DNA of 64,000 nt, from positions 9,613,219 to 9,677,218 of the forward strand of contig OY987251.1 in NCBI GenBank assembly GCA_963920765.1, given 5' to 3'. The translations under genes were made by a program, and so were the position numbers. Positions 47,631 to 59,393 of this stretch are shown here, piece after piece; the first letter of the stretch is position 1; each line of letters starts with the position of its first letter. A model generated the notes under the pieces. It saw only the letters and a list, made by a program, of their open reading frames with translations, made no database searches and was not told the DNA's origin. The stretch is from Ulota crispa (lineage: Eukaryota; Streptophyta; Bryopsida; Orthotrichales; Orthotrichaceae).

Positions 47631-48970
47631 CAGGGTTGCTAGGAGGCAAGCCTATGAGCGGGAGCCCATGAGCTTGTGAGCTTGTGAGCAGTTAGTTTCA
47701 GACCTTGAAATTTTTAGAGAGGTCCTATTACCATGGGTTTAGGGTGACCAAGATAAGCCGCACACCTATTACCATGGAACAAGCAATGGGGTGGCCCTTC
47801 ACAAATGGTATGTATTTAGCGGCCCTACCATCTCAAATGATTAATTTGTGCTTCTTTGTACATACTGCTTAACATATAAATGTAATTCATATTGATGCAA
47901 ACTAGATTGTTTTGGGACCTCTCATATGTTGTTAAAATTGCTCTTCACTCAATTAGTACCGGAGACTAGGTTATTTTTCTGAACATTTGTCCAAGAATGA
48001 TCTTGAAGACAATGTAGTGTCCGTGAAAATAAATTACAAACTTCCACTAGAAGTCCCTTCTATAGTGGTTCTATTATTTGAACATTCTTCCAAGAATGAT
48101 GTCTAAAGGTGGCTACTATCCGCAAAGAAATGGACTTGAACATTCTTCCAAGAATGATTTTGTAAGGTGCCCTATGTCCGTAAAGAAATGAACTTGAACA
48201 TTCTTCCAAGAATGATGTTGTAGGGAGGTTGCTGTTCACAAAGAAATTCACCTCACTCAATTGAAGTTTACTGCAAGTGAACATTATGCCAAGAATGATG
48301 TTCTAGGGGTATCACTGCCCATGAACATTTTTAGCATATTTCTTACAGAGTAATAGAACTTCTAATATGTGTTGTATGTAGAACTTCAACCTAGAAGAGC
48401 TGGCGGATATGCCTACTTGTAATTTGTTGGAGATTGTTTACAACAAATGGCTTTAGATGTCTGGTAATCGTGGAGGTAATATACTTGAAGCTTCTTGTGA
48501 CAACGGCTATTTTGTTCTTCTTTGTTTGTGACCAAATAATAATACCAAAAACTATGCACTCACTATTGCTCAGCAAATCCAAACTCCCTCTTTGACACCT
48601 TGTGTATTACACTACCAAGTCATGGCAAATCAAATTCCCTCAATTTTTGCACCTTCACTTCTTTTTCTTGAATACTACCTATTTTGTTTTATTAATGTCA
48701 TGTTATGTGCTACAAAAATTTAAGAAACCTCTAAAACATTTGGCTTAATCCACTTCAACTACACGGTCATGGGTGCAACACAATATCCATGGTAATAGAA
48801 TCCCATTCTTAATTTGAATACTATTTTCATTAAATTACTACAAGTGTTTAAACTCATCATTGTAAATTTCATTTATACTTCAATGTTTAGGATTTAGGCT
48901 TCACACTCATGACTTTCCCGCTCCTGGCTCACAAGCTCACCGCTTGCCGCTCTCCTAGTAGCATCATTGG
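47631..48970. mobile_element. MULE-like element (9-bp TSD TCTAGTACA)
   Basis: It is bounded by TCTAGTACA at 47622-47630 and 48971-48979, a 9-bp direct repeat as made by Mutator-like elements. Its ends (GGGTTGCTAGGAGGCAAGCC and the inverse of TGCTACTAGGAGAGCGGCAAG) are inverted relatives, rich in GAGCTTGTGAGC. No transposase frame is visible, so it is non-autonomous. It interrupts a TTAA element whose sequence resumes on the other side (GGATCCTATGGTTAGATATG). Confidence 0.75.
47981..48300. repeat. Tandem repeats with a GAACATTCTTCCAAGAATGA core
   Basis: The core occurs at 47981 (variant), 48080, 48138, 48196 and 48279 (variant). The three central copies are spaced exactly 58 bases apart, and each unit also holds GCAAAGAAATGGACTT or a variant. 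The core is a palindrome (CATTCTT-CC-AAGAATG). The array lies inside the MULE-like element. Confidence 0.85.
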
Positions 48971-49174
48971 TCTAGTACAGGATCCTATGGTTAGATATGT
49001 CAAAAGACCAAATTTCAAATTTATTTACTCTTTCCCATAGAAATGACAGTTTTGAGTTCTTTTCACAAAGTAAAATCCGCAATTCTTCAAGGGTAAATAT
49101 TGGGAGTTCACATGTTTGTGACTTGAATTTTGCTAATTTGTCTTTCCGTAGCTAAGTTTTTTTTGCCATGCCCT

Positions 49175-50108
49175 TTAACCCCTAAAGGCCCAATTGTCTC
49201 CTAGGAGGACAAGTGGATTTCAGGCATGTACCTATGGCTAATCTAGTATTTGTGATTTTTTCAAACTTTTATTGAAGGTGGGGAATTCCAAGACCTACGC
49301 AAGCATCTAATTTTTTCTTCAATTTGACATTTGACAAAGAAGTTATGCAAAGATTTTTTGCAACCTGGGGGAGGGAGGGCAATCCAGGCAGCCCAAAAAC
49401 TTCTTTAAAATTTATATTTTTTTAAGTAAAAATCTGAAATTGGTTCTTTAGATTTTTTTGTATGTGGGAAGCTTTGGATCATTCAATTTCAATCAATGAG
49501 ATGAAATTTATGAGGTGTTTTAGCTTGTGAGTAGTTATGGATCCTCTACACTAAAATAAACTTTGAAGTCCTTTGTTTTCCACAATTTTCAGTGTTTTGG
49601 AAAAATAAAATAAACCTACAGAAGTAGATTGTTTATTACCACATTGTGACTGTTGGGATTTGTATTTCTCATTTCAATAATTGAATTCTTAACAAATTAG
49701 AGATTTAACTCATTCTCTACTTCTTTTTACTCACTATTTTTTTTCTGTGTATTGTATAGTTCCAATTGATTTGAAAATTCTCCCACACATACCTAACTTG
49801 GTCTTTTACATGGAAAAAATAATTTTCAACTTTGTGTAGAGCAATTCTTTTCATATAAAAGTGGTCAAAGGCTTCTAAATTTTTTGGATAGCATGGAAAA
49901 ACACTTTTTTTTTCACTTTAGATGTAAATATCTCCCTCCTCTTCATCTAGAATGACCTAATTTTTTTCTGACAAGTACCTCTTCTAGTTTAAAGCAAGAT
50001 CCTAAAGTTGGATTTGCAAAATAAATTTTATTTCCTATTTTTCTACTCATTCCCTCCAAAGTGACAATTTTCAGTGACTTTCACAAAAAAGGGTTTGGAC
50101 CTCTAGGG
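49175..50108. mobile_element. 0.9-kb TTAA-type element
   Basis: TTAA (49175-49178) + CCCCTAAAGGCCCAATTGTCT at the left; GTTTGGACCTCTAGGG at the right, where TTAA has decayed to TTTT. The body is homologous in reverse to 2209-3137. Confidence 0.65.
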
Positions 50109-50457
50109 ATTTTTTTGTTTTGTTTGTGCGGTAATTATTTATGAAAATTATTGTAGTAATAGTAAATATTTATATAATGTAACATGTTGAGAGAGGCAAC
50201 CTAAACGCAATATTCAATATAGGCCATTTATTGAAACTGGAATAGCTATCATGATTGTCAAATATGCCTCCAATTATAGGAAATCTCTATAATGAAATCA
50301 CCAAATTAGAGCCTTCAAAGTTGGAGAAGGTGCATACCAGGGCACACTTGGGCTCAGTTTACTACACATACATCAATGTGGGGCCAGAGCACAAAAGCTC
50401 AAGTTTTTTTTTTCCAAAGGATAATAGTAATAGTTTGCCCCTTATATTTTAGGGAAT

Positions 50458-50852
50458 ATGTGCACACCAGAGGTTGATATATGCATACCTCCTCCATGGG
50501 TAAATTTTGGATTTCTACCATGAAAAAGCTAAACTTGAGAAATTTGAATTCAAATTTGGACTTAGAGACCATGATTTAATCTAGAATAAAAAATGTTGCA
50601 ATTGAACAACACCCAAAGAAAAAGTTTAGCTAGGGGGAAAGTGTTACTTTTACTTGTGTTTGTAAGAAAAGATAAGCTTTTTCATTGGATGTTGTTTAAT
50701 TGCAACCCTTTTGATGGTTCTAGACTAACTAATGGTCTCTAAGTCCAAATCTGAATTCAAAATTCTCAAATTCAGCTTTCTAATGATAGAAATCTATAAT
50801 TTACTTGTAGAGGGTGTGCATATCAACCCCAGTGTGCACATATCAATTCCCA
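50458..50852. mobile_element. Foldback element, paralogue of 17.94-18.31 kb
   Basis: Inverted halves (GGACTTAGAGACCATGATTTA / CTAATGGTCTCTAAGTCC) with the same order as the 17.9-kb copy. A third, partial copy (AATTCAAATATGAATTCAAAATT and following) lies at about 50885-51000. Confidence 0.6.
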
Positions 50853-51134
50853 TATTTTATTATTTGATTGTATCATCTTCTAGAATGCACAACTAAAGCA
50901 AGATCTTTGAATTCAAATATGAATTCAAAATTTTCAAATTCAATCACCCGATGATAAATATCTAAACTCTCACATTTTTTGGCGGGTGTAAAAACAATGT
51001 TTTTCCACCTTGGCCCCACATTAGCGTATGTGCAATAAGTTGAGCCGAGCTGTTCATTGCCTTCATAGTTGATAAACTTATCCAGAGGGCAATTTCTTTT
51101 GAGAAACTTCTTAGTAATCAAGGCAAAAAATCAA

Positions 51135-51543
51135 GGGAATTACTATAGCAACACCCTAAATTGCTAATAGGACACCCCCTCTAAGCATGAAAATGTGATT
51201 TTTAATGTTGGTTTTGCTGATTTCTTAATTTGGATCAAAAGATTTGTTTCTCCTTCATCATTCTAAGGTTATACTAAAAGAAAATAAGTGTGCTTAGATT
51301 TCAAATTAAAAATATAGGACTTTAGAGTTACCTAAAGCAAAAATATATCAAAAAATACTATTGGTGCAATAATATTTCAATTTTTTTGTTGTATTTATCA
51401 TGTTTTCTTTCAAAGAGGGTGATAATGTTGTGATTGAATGAATAATGGACCACTTAATAAATCAAAAATAGCACTAAATTATCAATTTTCATGCTCAGAG
51501 GGGTGTTCCGTTAGCAATTTAGGGTGTCAATTTAGTAATTCCC
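51135..51543. mobile_element. hAT-like MITE (8-bp TSD AAAATCAA)
   Basis: GGGAATTACTATAGCAACACC at the left is mirrored by GTGTCAATTTAGTAATTCCC at the right, with further inverted similarity (CACCCTAAATTGCTAA; AAGCATGAAAAT). AAAATCAA flanks both sides (51127-51134 and 51544-51551), the 8-bp duplication expected of hAT elements. Length 409 bp. Confidence 0.8.
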
Positions 51544-51859
51544 AAAATCAATTACCAAAATGGTGAACATACATTGTTACAGTGAGTTTTCGTGTTGACT
51601 CTGTTGCTACAACCGTAAAGGAATTACAAGCAACCTTCCTTGCAATAGTGAGATAAAAGACCCATAAAGTAGCAGTGATTCTATTCATAAAGTTTAAAGC
51701 TGTTAAAGATGTGCTTTTGCAGCCCAGTCAGCATGCCTCCAGCACGGCAGCATGACCCCAATACCCATTGAAGCACGATGTATGCCAAAAATGTATGCAG
51801 CCGGTCCCACGCAGTGGAAAATTGACAGGGAAATCTGGTTGATAGTTGGTACCAGTGTT

Positions 51860-53205
51860 TTTTTTTTGGACAATTTAAGGCTCAATTGCCTCAAAAGAAT
51901 AGGCTAGTCTCAAGCTTATAGGAAAAAAAGGGGGAATTTTTTCCAAAAAATGCCAAATTGCAATAATAAAAATTGAGTTGTAGCCTAGGTTTTCATAAAA
52001 TTCTTATCAAATTGTAAATTGATGCCATCATTTTAAAATTATATGAGCATTTAAATTTTTTTTGAGTTGTTGCCTAATCCAATTCAAGACAATACTTAAC
52101 CCCTAAAATTCTTTTGTGTTTAGAGGTACAAAACTGCTTCAAAATGCTAGTCTCCAAACTAGGGTCAAAATCTTCATTGAAACTTATTTTTTAACAAATC
52201 CAACCGTAGGATCCTTTGGTTGACTTGCACAAGTACATTGTCCCAAAATTTCAGAATGAATATCCCCACCAATTGCAAGATCAATGTGCCTAAACTTCAA
52301 AATGTAGGCTTTTCTAGTCCTTCCAAAAGGTGAAATTTTGTTTTTCAAACTTTATAGAAAAAACACATAAGTTGTATTTCTTGTGCAATTTTTGCAATAT
52401 GTCGGAAAATGGGTTGAAAGCTCATATAAAAAAATTTAACCAAAAAAAATTGGATTCATTTTTACAAAAATTGTAAAGTGAAAGGTATTGATGAATGAAA
52501 GCTATAACTAATATGCTAATAAGTTTTGGAAGAATTTGAAAATTGTTAATCCCAATGGTGAGAATGCTCTAACAGACAATTAGTAACTTTATTTTTCATT
52601 TTCATTTGTAATTTTTCAACATTGAGAGTAAAAGATAACTTTATATATGTTTTTCCTACCCTCTTCCTACCTTCATTGCTCGCAAAAGAAAATTCCTTGT
52701 AACTCTTACCTCATTATTTGGAATTGAGTGATTCAATTTTTTGAGTAGGTACCAATCTATACAATTCTATAAAAAAAATTTAAAAAAAATTAGAATATAA
52801 TTTCTGTTGCCCGGTTTGACATTGAAATTGAAAAAGCCTTCTAACTTTTGCATTACTTATTGGAATGACATGAAATAAAGCTTCACATGTAGATTATGAT
52901 GAGTAGCATCCATCCTAAAAAATTTATGAAAAAATTCCAAACTATGAAGTCAATAGAGCCTGCCTAAGTTCTCATAAAGTCCAAAGTGGGTTCCTTGGGC
53001 CTTTAGGGGTTAAGTGATGGCAAGAGTTATTTGGATGTTTTTCAAAAAATGACCAATGAATATTTTTTTACCTAAAAAAGAAACCCATGATGCTCCAAAA
53101 ATCCATGCATAGGAGCCACCTTCAACTCCAACAAAAATAGGGACAAAGCCAGCAAGCTACAAACCATTTTCAAAAAATGCCACAGTCATTTCAGGCATTT
53201 TTTTT
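51860..53205. repeat. Dispersed repeat split by a TTAA element; empty paralogue at 55.8-56.2 kb
   Basis: 51860-52095 and 53014-53205 together align in reverse complement with 55805-56225 (GGCTTGAGGCTAGCC, ATTGCAATCTGGCATTTTTTGG, AAAAATGACCAATGAATATT on opposite strands). From 51560 to 51860 nothing is recognised. Confidence 0.75.
52096..53013. mobile_element. TTAA-flanked element with an empty-site control
   Basis: TTAA (52096-52099) + CCCCTAAAATTC at the left and GGGCCTTTAGGGG + TTAA (53010-53013) at the right enclose 910 bp. The paralogous sequence at 55.99 kb has one TTAA (55995-55998) between the same flanks, so the insertion and its 4-bp duplication are shown directly. Confidence 0.88.
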
Positions 53206-53732
53206 GTCAACTTTCTGTCATATATACCATGGTTTCCTTATAGTGTCTTCTCTTTAAAATATAAACCTACATAATACATGTAGAACGTGGATGAAGTTGT
53301 ATTCATCCGAAATCTATAAATCACCCCCAACATAGCAGTAACATTTCAAAATTTAGAAATAGCTTTTATCTGCTTTTGTTGAAATCTTGAGTCGAAGCAT
53401 ACACTTTCTTTGATTGCAAAACGAAGTTCCGCAATGAACCCTAGGAATTGAACCGCGAGGAGAAAATTGAGGTAGAAAATCTTCGATGTAGCTTATTAAT
53501 CCATACACCGTAATACTCGGTAAGATGGGATGAAACACACTTAAAATGGTCTTCCATCAACCTCAAGTCTTGTGTTTTTGTAATATAAGGAGCCCCTTAA
53601 TCCACCTTATAAGACTAGGTTTATGTGGACTCTTGCACTTGAATACACATACATACAACGAAGTTGTATTTTACATTCTGAATGTACGGTGGGTGATTGA
53701 CTGATTGTCCAATTGATAGTTTATCAGGCGTA

Positions 53733-54049
53733 TAAGGTAGGAGCACCCATAAGCATGAGTTTGAGGGTTTTAAACATGATGACTATTAGTAAAAGTCTAG
53801 CAAATTATAGGATCCTATTAGCAAGAGAAAAATAATGAGTTTGCACTTTCGAATTTATTATTTGAATACTGTGAGAATAAGTTGTGAATTTTTAAAGAGC
53901 AGACTGCCATTGTACCCATAACCACTTTTAAGATTTCATGTTCTCATGTTGTACATTTTTGTCATTACATTTATCTACTTCCACAAATTTTCCAAAATTT
54001 TAGAGGACACGCTTATGGGACCCTCACGATAATGGGTGCTCCTACCTTA
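53733..54049. mobile_element. AGGTAGG MITE, 313 bp (TSD TA)
   Basis: TA + AGGTAGGAGCACCCATAAGC at the left; GGGTGCTCCTACCT + TA at the right. It is the same length as and closely similar to 59079-59391 (GAGTTTGAGGGTTTT, TTATTTGGATACTGTGAGAA-type inner sequence). From 54050 to 54816 nothing is recognised. Confidence 0.8.
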
Positions 54050-54816
54050 GGTAGTGTGGTTGAGTGGCTTGAATTTGAAGTATGGACAAAAGCATTCCTT
54101 CACAAGAATGTGGGATGTCGCATCAGTCATGCCCTTCTTTACAAACTGAATTTATAAATATTTCAACTATCACCTCTCCTCTGAAAGTTGGAGAACTTTA
54201 GCCAAATTCTCTCCCAAAAACCTTTTGATGTCTTCCAAATGGTAGATTGCTTTGAAAAACAAGTCACTAAATCCACCACAGCTCACTCTTGTGCAATTAC
54301 TTGTAGCGTACAATTTGCTTTCATAAGGAACCACTCATATTCGTTTACATTATACTGCAGGAAGTGCCTCATATTCGTTTCTTGTAAAAACCATTTTGCT
54401 GAGTCACAATAACTCAGGATACCGGTCATACCAATATGTAAAACGTGTGGAGTGTGCCGCCTCCGTCTTTTTATCTTTCAGTTAATATGTAGGAATATTT
54501 ATTTTGTCAATATGCAAGTTATGTTGCTTATTTTTTGTTTAATGCCATATTTTGAATAGTGCAAGACCTCTTCACACTAATTTAGGTAATTTTTTTATGA
54601 TTGATATGAAAATGTGACACACATTACAACTTTGTTCTATAAGTAGGCTTTTGGATACAACCTTTGGACACAACCTTTATCGCTCCTTAAATAGCAACTT
54701 GGTGGTATGGCGTTTATGATGCAATTATTCACATAGTTACTCTCTAGTTGAGAATAAATTCTTGCAAAATATCCTCAAAAATTTGGTCACTTGAATCGCA
54801 CGATTTGCAATGGTAT

Positions 54817-56479
54817 TTAACCCCTAAAGGACCAAGCCCTTTTTTTTGTAAAAGTCATTGAAAATTGCCACTTTTTGGGGAATGAGTAGAAAGGTAAAAA
54901 ATATAGTTCTTTTTGAAAACCCAACCGTAGGATCTTGCCCTAGACTACTAGGTTAGCTTGTGGAAAAAAATTAGGTCATTTTGCATTGAGTAGAGTGAGA
55001 TATTCACATGTGAAGTGAAGAAAAAAAGTTTTTTTCACTACTACCCAAATTTTTCAAAAGCCTTTGACCGCTCCTATTGCAAAAAAAGTTACTCCATGCA
55101 AATGTGAGGTTTATTTTTCCCATGTAAAGTTCCAAGTTTGGTATGTGTGGGAAAATTTTCAAATCAATTAAAGGTGTGCAACACACTTCAAAAATCTTGC
55201 AATGGAAGAAGGTCCTAAAAAATGCAAATACACTATGCAAAATTGGGGACTTTATGTAAAATTCAGAAATTCAAATTACCTTGATCCAAATGGTGCAAAG
55301 CAAGAAATCTTAACTTCAAACAAATTGGAAAAAAAAACCCTAACTCAAATGAGTTTACTGCTCAAAATGAAAAAAAATTAAAATTTAGCAAGCAGGCAGG
55401 GTTTTAAGGGCCATGAGGATGGGCCCTATTTGCCCCCATTCCCCATCCCCTAGTTGAAGCCCCACCATCCCACATGAGGGCCACGTGGTGGGCACTGTGA
55501 TATTGCCTTCTTGTGTAACTGCCAACGGGGGAGCTTTTTGAATTTTGATGCAGGTTCTCCACTCTTGCTCCCCTCAAGTCCCGACAGTGAAGTTCATGTT
55601 CCCCTCACGTTCTTACGTTATAATTTTGTTCCCCTGTTGTTTTTCATCCCCTCTCCCCCTCCAAAGCCGGACCTTTCAGGCCGGTATCAATAATGGGTCT
55701 AACAACAAATCCTCTAAAATTGCTGCCCAAACAACTGCTAACCCTGCCCTTGGTGAGCTGCCCTTGTGGGAGTCAACATCCACATATAGAGTTTTTTTTA
55801 TTTGGTTTTCTCACTGATGCTTGGGTGGCATTTTTTGAAAATGGTTTGTAGCTTACTAGCTTTGTCCCTATTTTGGTTGGAGTTGTAGGTGGCCCCTATG
55901 TATGGATTTTTGAAGCATCATGGGTTTTTTTTTGTAGGTAAAAGAATATTCATTGGTCATTTTTTGAAAACATCCAAATAATTCTTGCCATCACTTAAGT
56001 ATTGTATTGAATTGGATTAGGCAACACCTCAAAAAGATTAAAATGCTCGGATAATTTTAAAATGATGGGCATCAATTTACAATTTGATAAGACTTTTATG
56101 AAAGCTTAGGCTACAACTCGATTTTTATTATTGCAATCTGGCATTTTTTGGAAAAAATTCCCCCTTTTTTTCCTATAGGCTTGAGGCTAGCCTATTTTTT
56201 TGAGGCAATTGGGCCTTAAATTGCCCAGAAAAAAACACACTATCCACATGCAAAGGGGAGGAGCTGCCCGGGCTGCCCCATCTCCACCTTTTTTCAAAGA
56301 TAGTTGCATAACTTCTTTGCCAAATGTCAGAATGAAGAAAGATTTGAATGACCACGTAGTTCTCTCAATTCCCACTTTTATGAAAAGTTTCAAAAAAAAC
56401 TGTAAACTAGAAAATCTGAAGTTACATGCGCAAAGTACCACTTGTCCCACGAGGGGACGATTGGTCCTTTAGGGTTTAA
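54817..56479. mobile_element. 0.9-kb TTAA-type element enlarged by insertions
   Basis: TTAA (54817-54820) + CCCCTAAAGGACCAAGCCC and the right end GATTGGTCCTTTAGGGT + TTAA (56476-56479) are a matched pair, and both outer portions align with the family. The middle (about 55390-56245) is foreign and includes the repeat segment 55805-56225 that supplies the empty site for 52096-53013. Confidence 0.65.
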
Positions 56480-56494
56480 ACCTTTTAACCCACA

Positions 56495-57421
56495 ATATCC
56501 CCTAAAGGACCATGGCCTTTATTTTGTCAAAGACATGCAAAACTACCACCTCTATGGCAAAGAGTAAAAAAGTTTGAAAATCAATCTTCTTGCATATCTA
56601 ACCATAGGATCTTGTACTAGGCTACTATAAGAATGTGTCACACAAAACTCAAAAACTTTGACCGCACAGATTGCAAGATATTTGCGTTTAAAGTGTAAAA
56701 AATAGCTTTTTTTGCACTATGCAGGATTAGATTATTTAACTTTGAACTTTTTTAACTTAAAATTTTTGCACCACAAAGTTTGGAATTCTATTTTTGCATG
56801 GTGGGAAGTTAAGTTGGTAATCTTGGGAAAAAAAAAACAAAACAAAAATAATTTTCATTCTTCAAAAAAAACATTAAGCAAAAGAAGGTATGAGATTGAA
56901 CAAAAACTTAAATTGTTAATAACCTTGCAATGGAATTGAAACTCAATAATCCTGATGGTGAGATTGTTCTAGCAAGCAAACTTCACCCTCTCCAACAAAT
57001 TTTTTTGAAAAAATGTTAAATCTGCATTCAAAAATGAAGTTTATAAGTTATTTTTTAAGAAGATGCTTGAATTGCCCAAAAAACAAGATTGTCCATAACT
57101 TTCTCATAACTAGTCCAAATGGAAAGAATCAAAGCTTCAGATGTAGACAAAGATACAATCTATGAGAAATAAAATAAAATAAATAAACCAAGTTTTTATA
57201 AGAATTTTTTTTGCTGCCCGGAGTCCCCAAATTTGTGCTTATTTGGGCATAACTTTTGCTCCTTGGCATCAATAGGAATAAAAATTAGATGCCCACACAG
57301 ATCTTTGAATTCCCCATCTTCAATAAAAGTTTCAAAAGATCATGCAAAGTTGTTTGGCCATAGGTACCTGCCCAAAATCTCATTTATCTGTTGAATAGAC
57401 AGTTGGTCCTTTACGGGATAT
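56495..57421. mobile_element. 0.9-kb TTAA-type element, here flanked by ATAT
   Basis: CCCCTAAAGGACCATGGCC at the left and AGTTGGTCCTTTACGGG at the right enclose 919 bp (56499-57417). Instead of TTAA, ATAT flanks both sides (56495-56498 and 57418-57421), so this copy may have used a non-standard target. Confidence 0.7.
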
Positions 57422-59076
57422 ACTAACTCAACCTAAATTGATGTGAGCTATACTCTTCATGCCTCTAACAAATTCACTTATTTCTTAGAGTAGTACAAAC
57501 TAACACTATTAATGCAAGTCGTAGCGGGAGTTGTAGCAATTAAAATAATATGTACAGTATGTTGATTTTGAAACTTAGTGATTCATATACTAGTATAGGC
57601 ACCCGTCGGTCCGACAAATGCAAGATAAGATCAAGCCCACTTATGCAAAACACATCCTCCGCAAAAAAATTAACTATTACTTTTTTTTAGCACACTCCAA
57701 TTTCAAATTTTACCCATGCAGTAAACATTTGTCTTTGTTTTCAAAACTTTCCTTTATAGCAAAGCATTTTATGTTCAATACCCATAGAGTTTTTTATCCA
57801 TGTAATAAAAGGAACGTCACAAATTTTCACGCAAAAAAATAATATTTATTTTCTACCAATACAAATTTTTTATCCACATATAATTATTCAAGTAATTTCT
57901 TAATACATTTTTTCTTTTTACCCCGCAATTCGTTACATTTTTTATTATTTATCCTCGAATTTTTTATAAATACAACTTTTTACCCATACATTTTTTTCTC
58001 ATGCAAGTTTTTACCTACACAAATTTTTATCTATGCAAGTTTTTACCCAACCAAGTTTTTACCTACACAAATTTTTATCTATGCAAATTTTTACCCAACC
58101 AAGCTTTTACCCATGTAAGTTTGTTTTCCCATACAAGTTTATGGTAAAAATATTGCAGTAAAAGGATCGCCAAATCGGTAAGTCGTATTTTGTTGTATAG
58201 ATAGATGAACAATCAAATTGTGAGAAATGATGCAAGGGTGATAGTAGATATAATTGGCCAACTACAAAAGAAGGGGCATGTTATTAGTTTTTACTTTGGT
58301 AAAGAAAATGCAAAGTTGCACGGCCTTGATCCGAAATGATCTGGAAGGACACAAGGAAGACTCAAATTGGATGTGGGAGGATTTGGAGGTGGTTCAGTTG
58401 ATTGCATTGAAGGAAAATTTGGGGCCTAAGTTCATTAGACATGGCAAAAAAAACAAGGTACGCAAAACCTAAACCTTGATCTTGCATTTCAAAAATTAGA
58501 GAATTGGGGATGAGGATCATTAAAGGGCTCACCTCCCTGCCCTCCTTCCCTGAGTATCATGAAAGCATCTCCAGCCCTTTCTTGTCACACAAAGGGCCCC
58601 AAACGGGGCTTGGAGTACAATGAGGTAGGAATACCATAAATTGTTACCCATCCTCTACGAGGAGAAGTAGAACATTCTAAAATCAATAATAGCAGGCTTT
58701 GAAAAAGATTTTGAAAAGATGTTGCTTTTTCACATTTAATTAGTTCAGACTTGTTTTAGAACAAGATTCTAGAGGTAACCATTTAAGGTATACTTATGAA
58801 ACAAGAATGGGATCCCAATGAAAAATTCACATTTATATTGTATAAAGTATTCATTCTTGAGTAAAAAAAATTATTATTCTTGGCATTCTCCCTTATCCTT
58901 GTTTTTGCACAGATTGAGCTTAATTTCTTAAGAAATTCCCCCTATCTTATGAGGCTAAGTGGTTTATTTTAACTGTTTATGGTATTTCTACCTTAGTTTA
59001 GTTGACAAGGGTGACTACGAGCTAAACCCCAACGTCCACCATTAAAAACACTCGCCACAAGTGGGCTGCCTATATT
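57422..59076. repeat. AT-rich spacer with a short tandem repeat
   Basis: At about 58013-58110 the phrase CCTACACAAATTTTTATCTATG alternates with TTTTTACCCAACCAAG in roughly two 51-base units, with looser TTTTTACCCATG copies before and after. A 72-codon frame at 58254-58472 (MWEDLEVVQLIALKENLG) faintly recalls the start of a trihelix domain but is too short to call. Confidence 0.45.
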
Positions 59077-59393
59077 TAAGGTGGATACACCCATAAGCGT
59101 GAGTTTAAGGGTTTTGAACAAGATGACTATTAATAAATATCTAGCAAATTATAGGATCCTATTAGGAACAAAAAAAAAAGAGTTTGCACTTTCAAATGTA
59201 TTATTTGGATACTGTGAGAATAAGTTGTGAATTTTTAAAGAGCAAATTGCCATTGCACCCATAACCAACACTAAGATTTCATGTGCACATGTTCTACATC
59301 CTTGTCATTACATCTATTTACTTCCATAAATTTTCCAAGATATTAGAGGTGACTGTTATAGGAACACTAACGTTTATGGGTGTACCCACCTTA
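59077..59393. mobile_element. AGGTGG/AGGTAGG MITE, 313 bp (TSD TA)
   Basis: TA + AGGTGGATACACCCATAAGC at the left; ATGGGTGTACCCACCT + TA at the right. It is a close relative of 53735-54047. Confidence 0.8.

Larger units (their letters stand above)
46823..49098. mobile_element. 0.9-kb TTAA-type element split by a MULE-like insertion
   Basis: TTAA (46823-46826) + CCCCGTAAAGGACCATTGTCC starts it. The far end reads CTTCAAGGG + TAAA near 49090-49098, a mutated TTAA end. After removing the nested 1340 bp and one 9-bp duplication the length is about 0.92 kb, as in the other family members. Confidence 0.65.

Noticed and set aside
48080-48300. CRISPR-like array (regular 58-bp period)
   Set aside because: The units are similar throughout, not repeats with unique spacers, and the setting is a plant transposon.
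58254-58472. Trihelix-like 72-codon frame
   Set aside because: Only one Trp-centred helix is suggestive; too short and without a partner domain.
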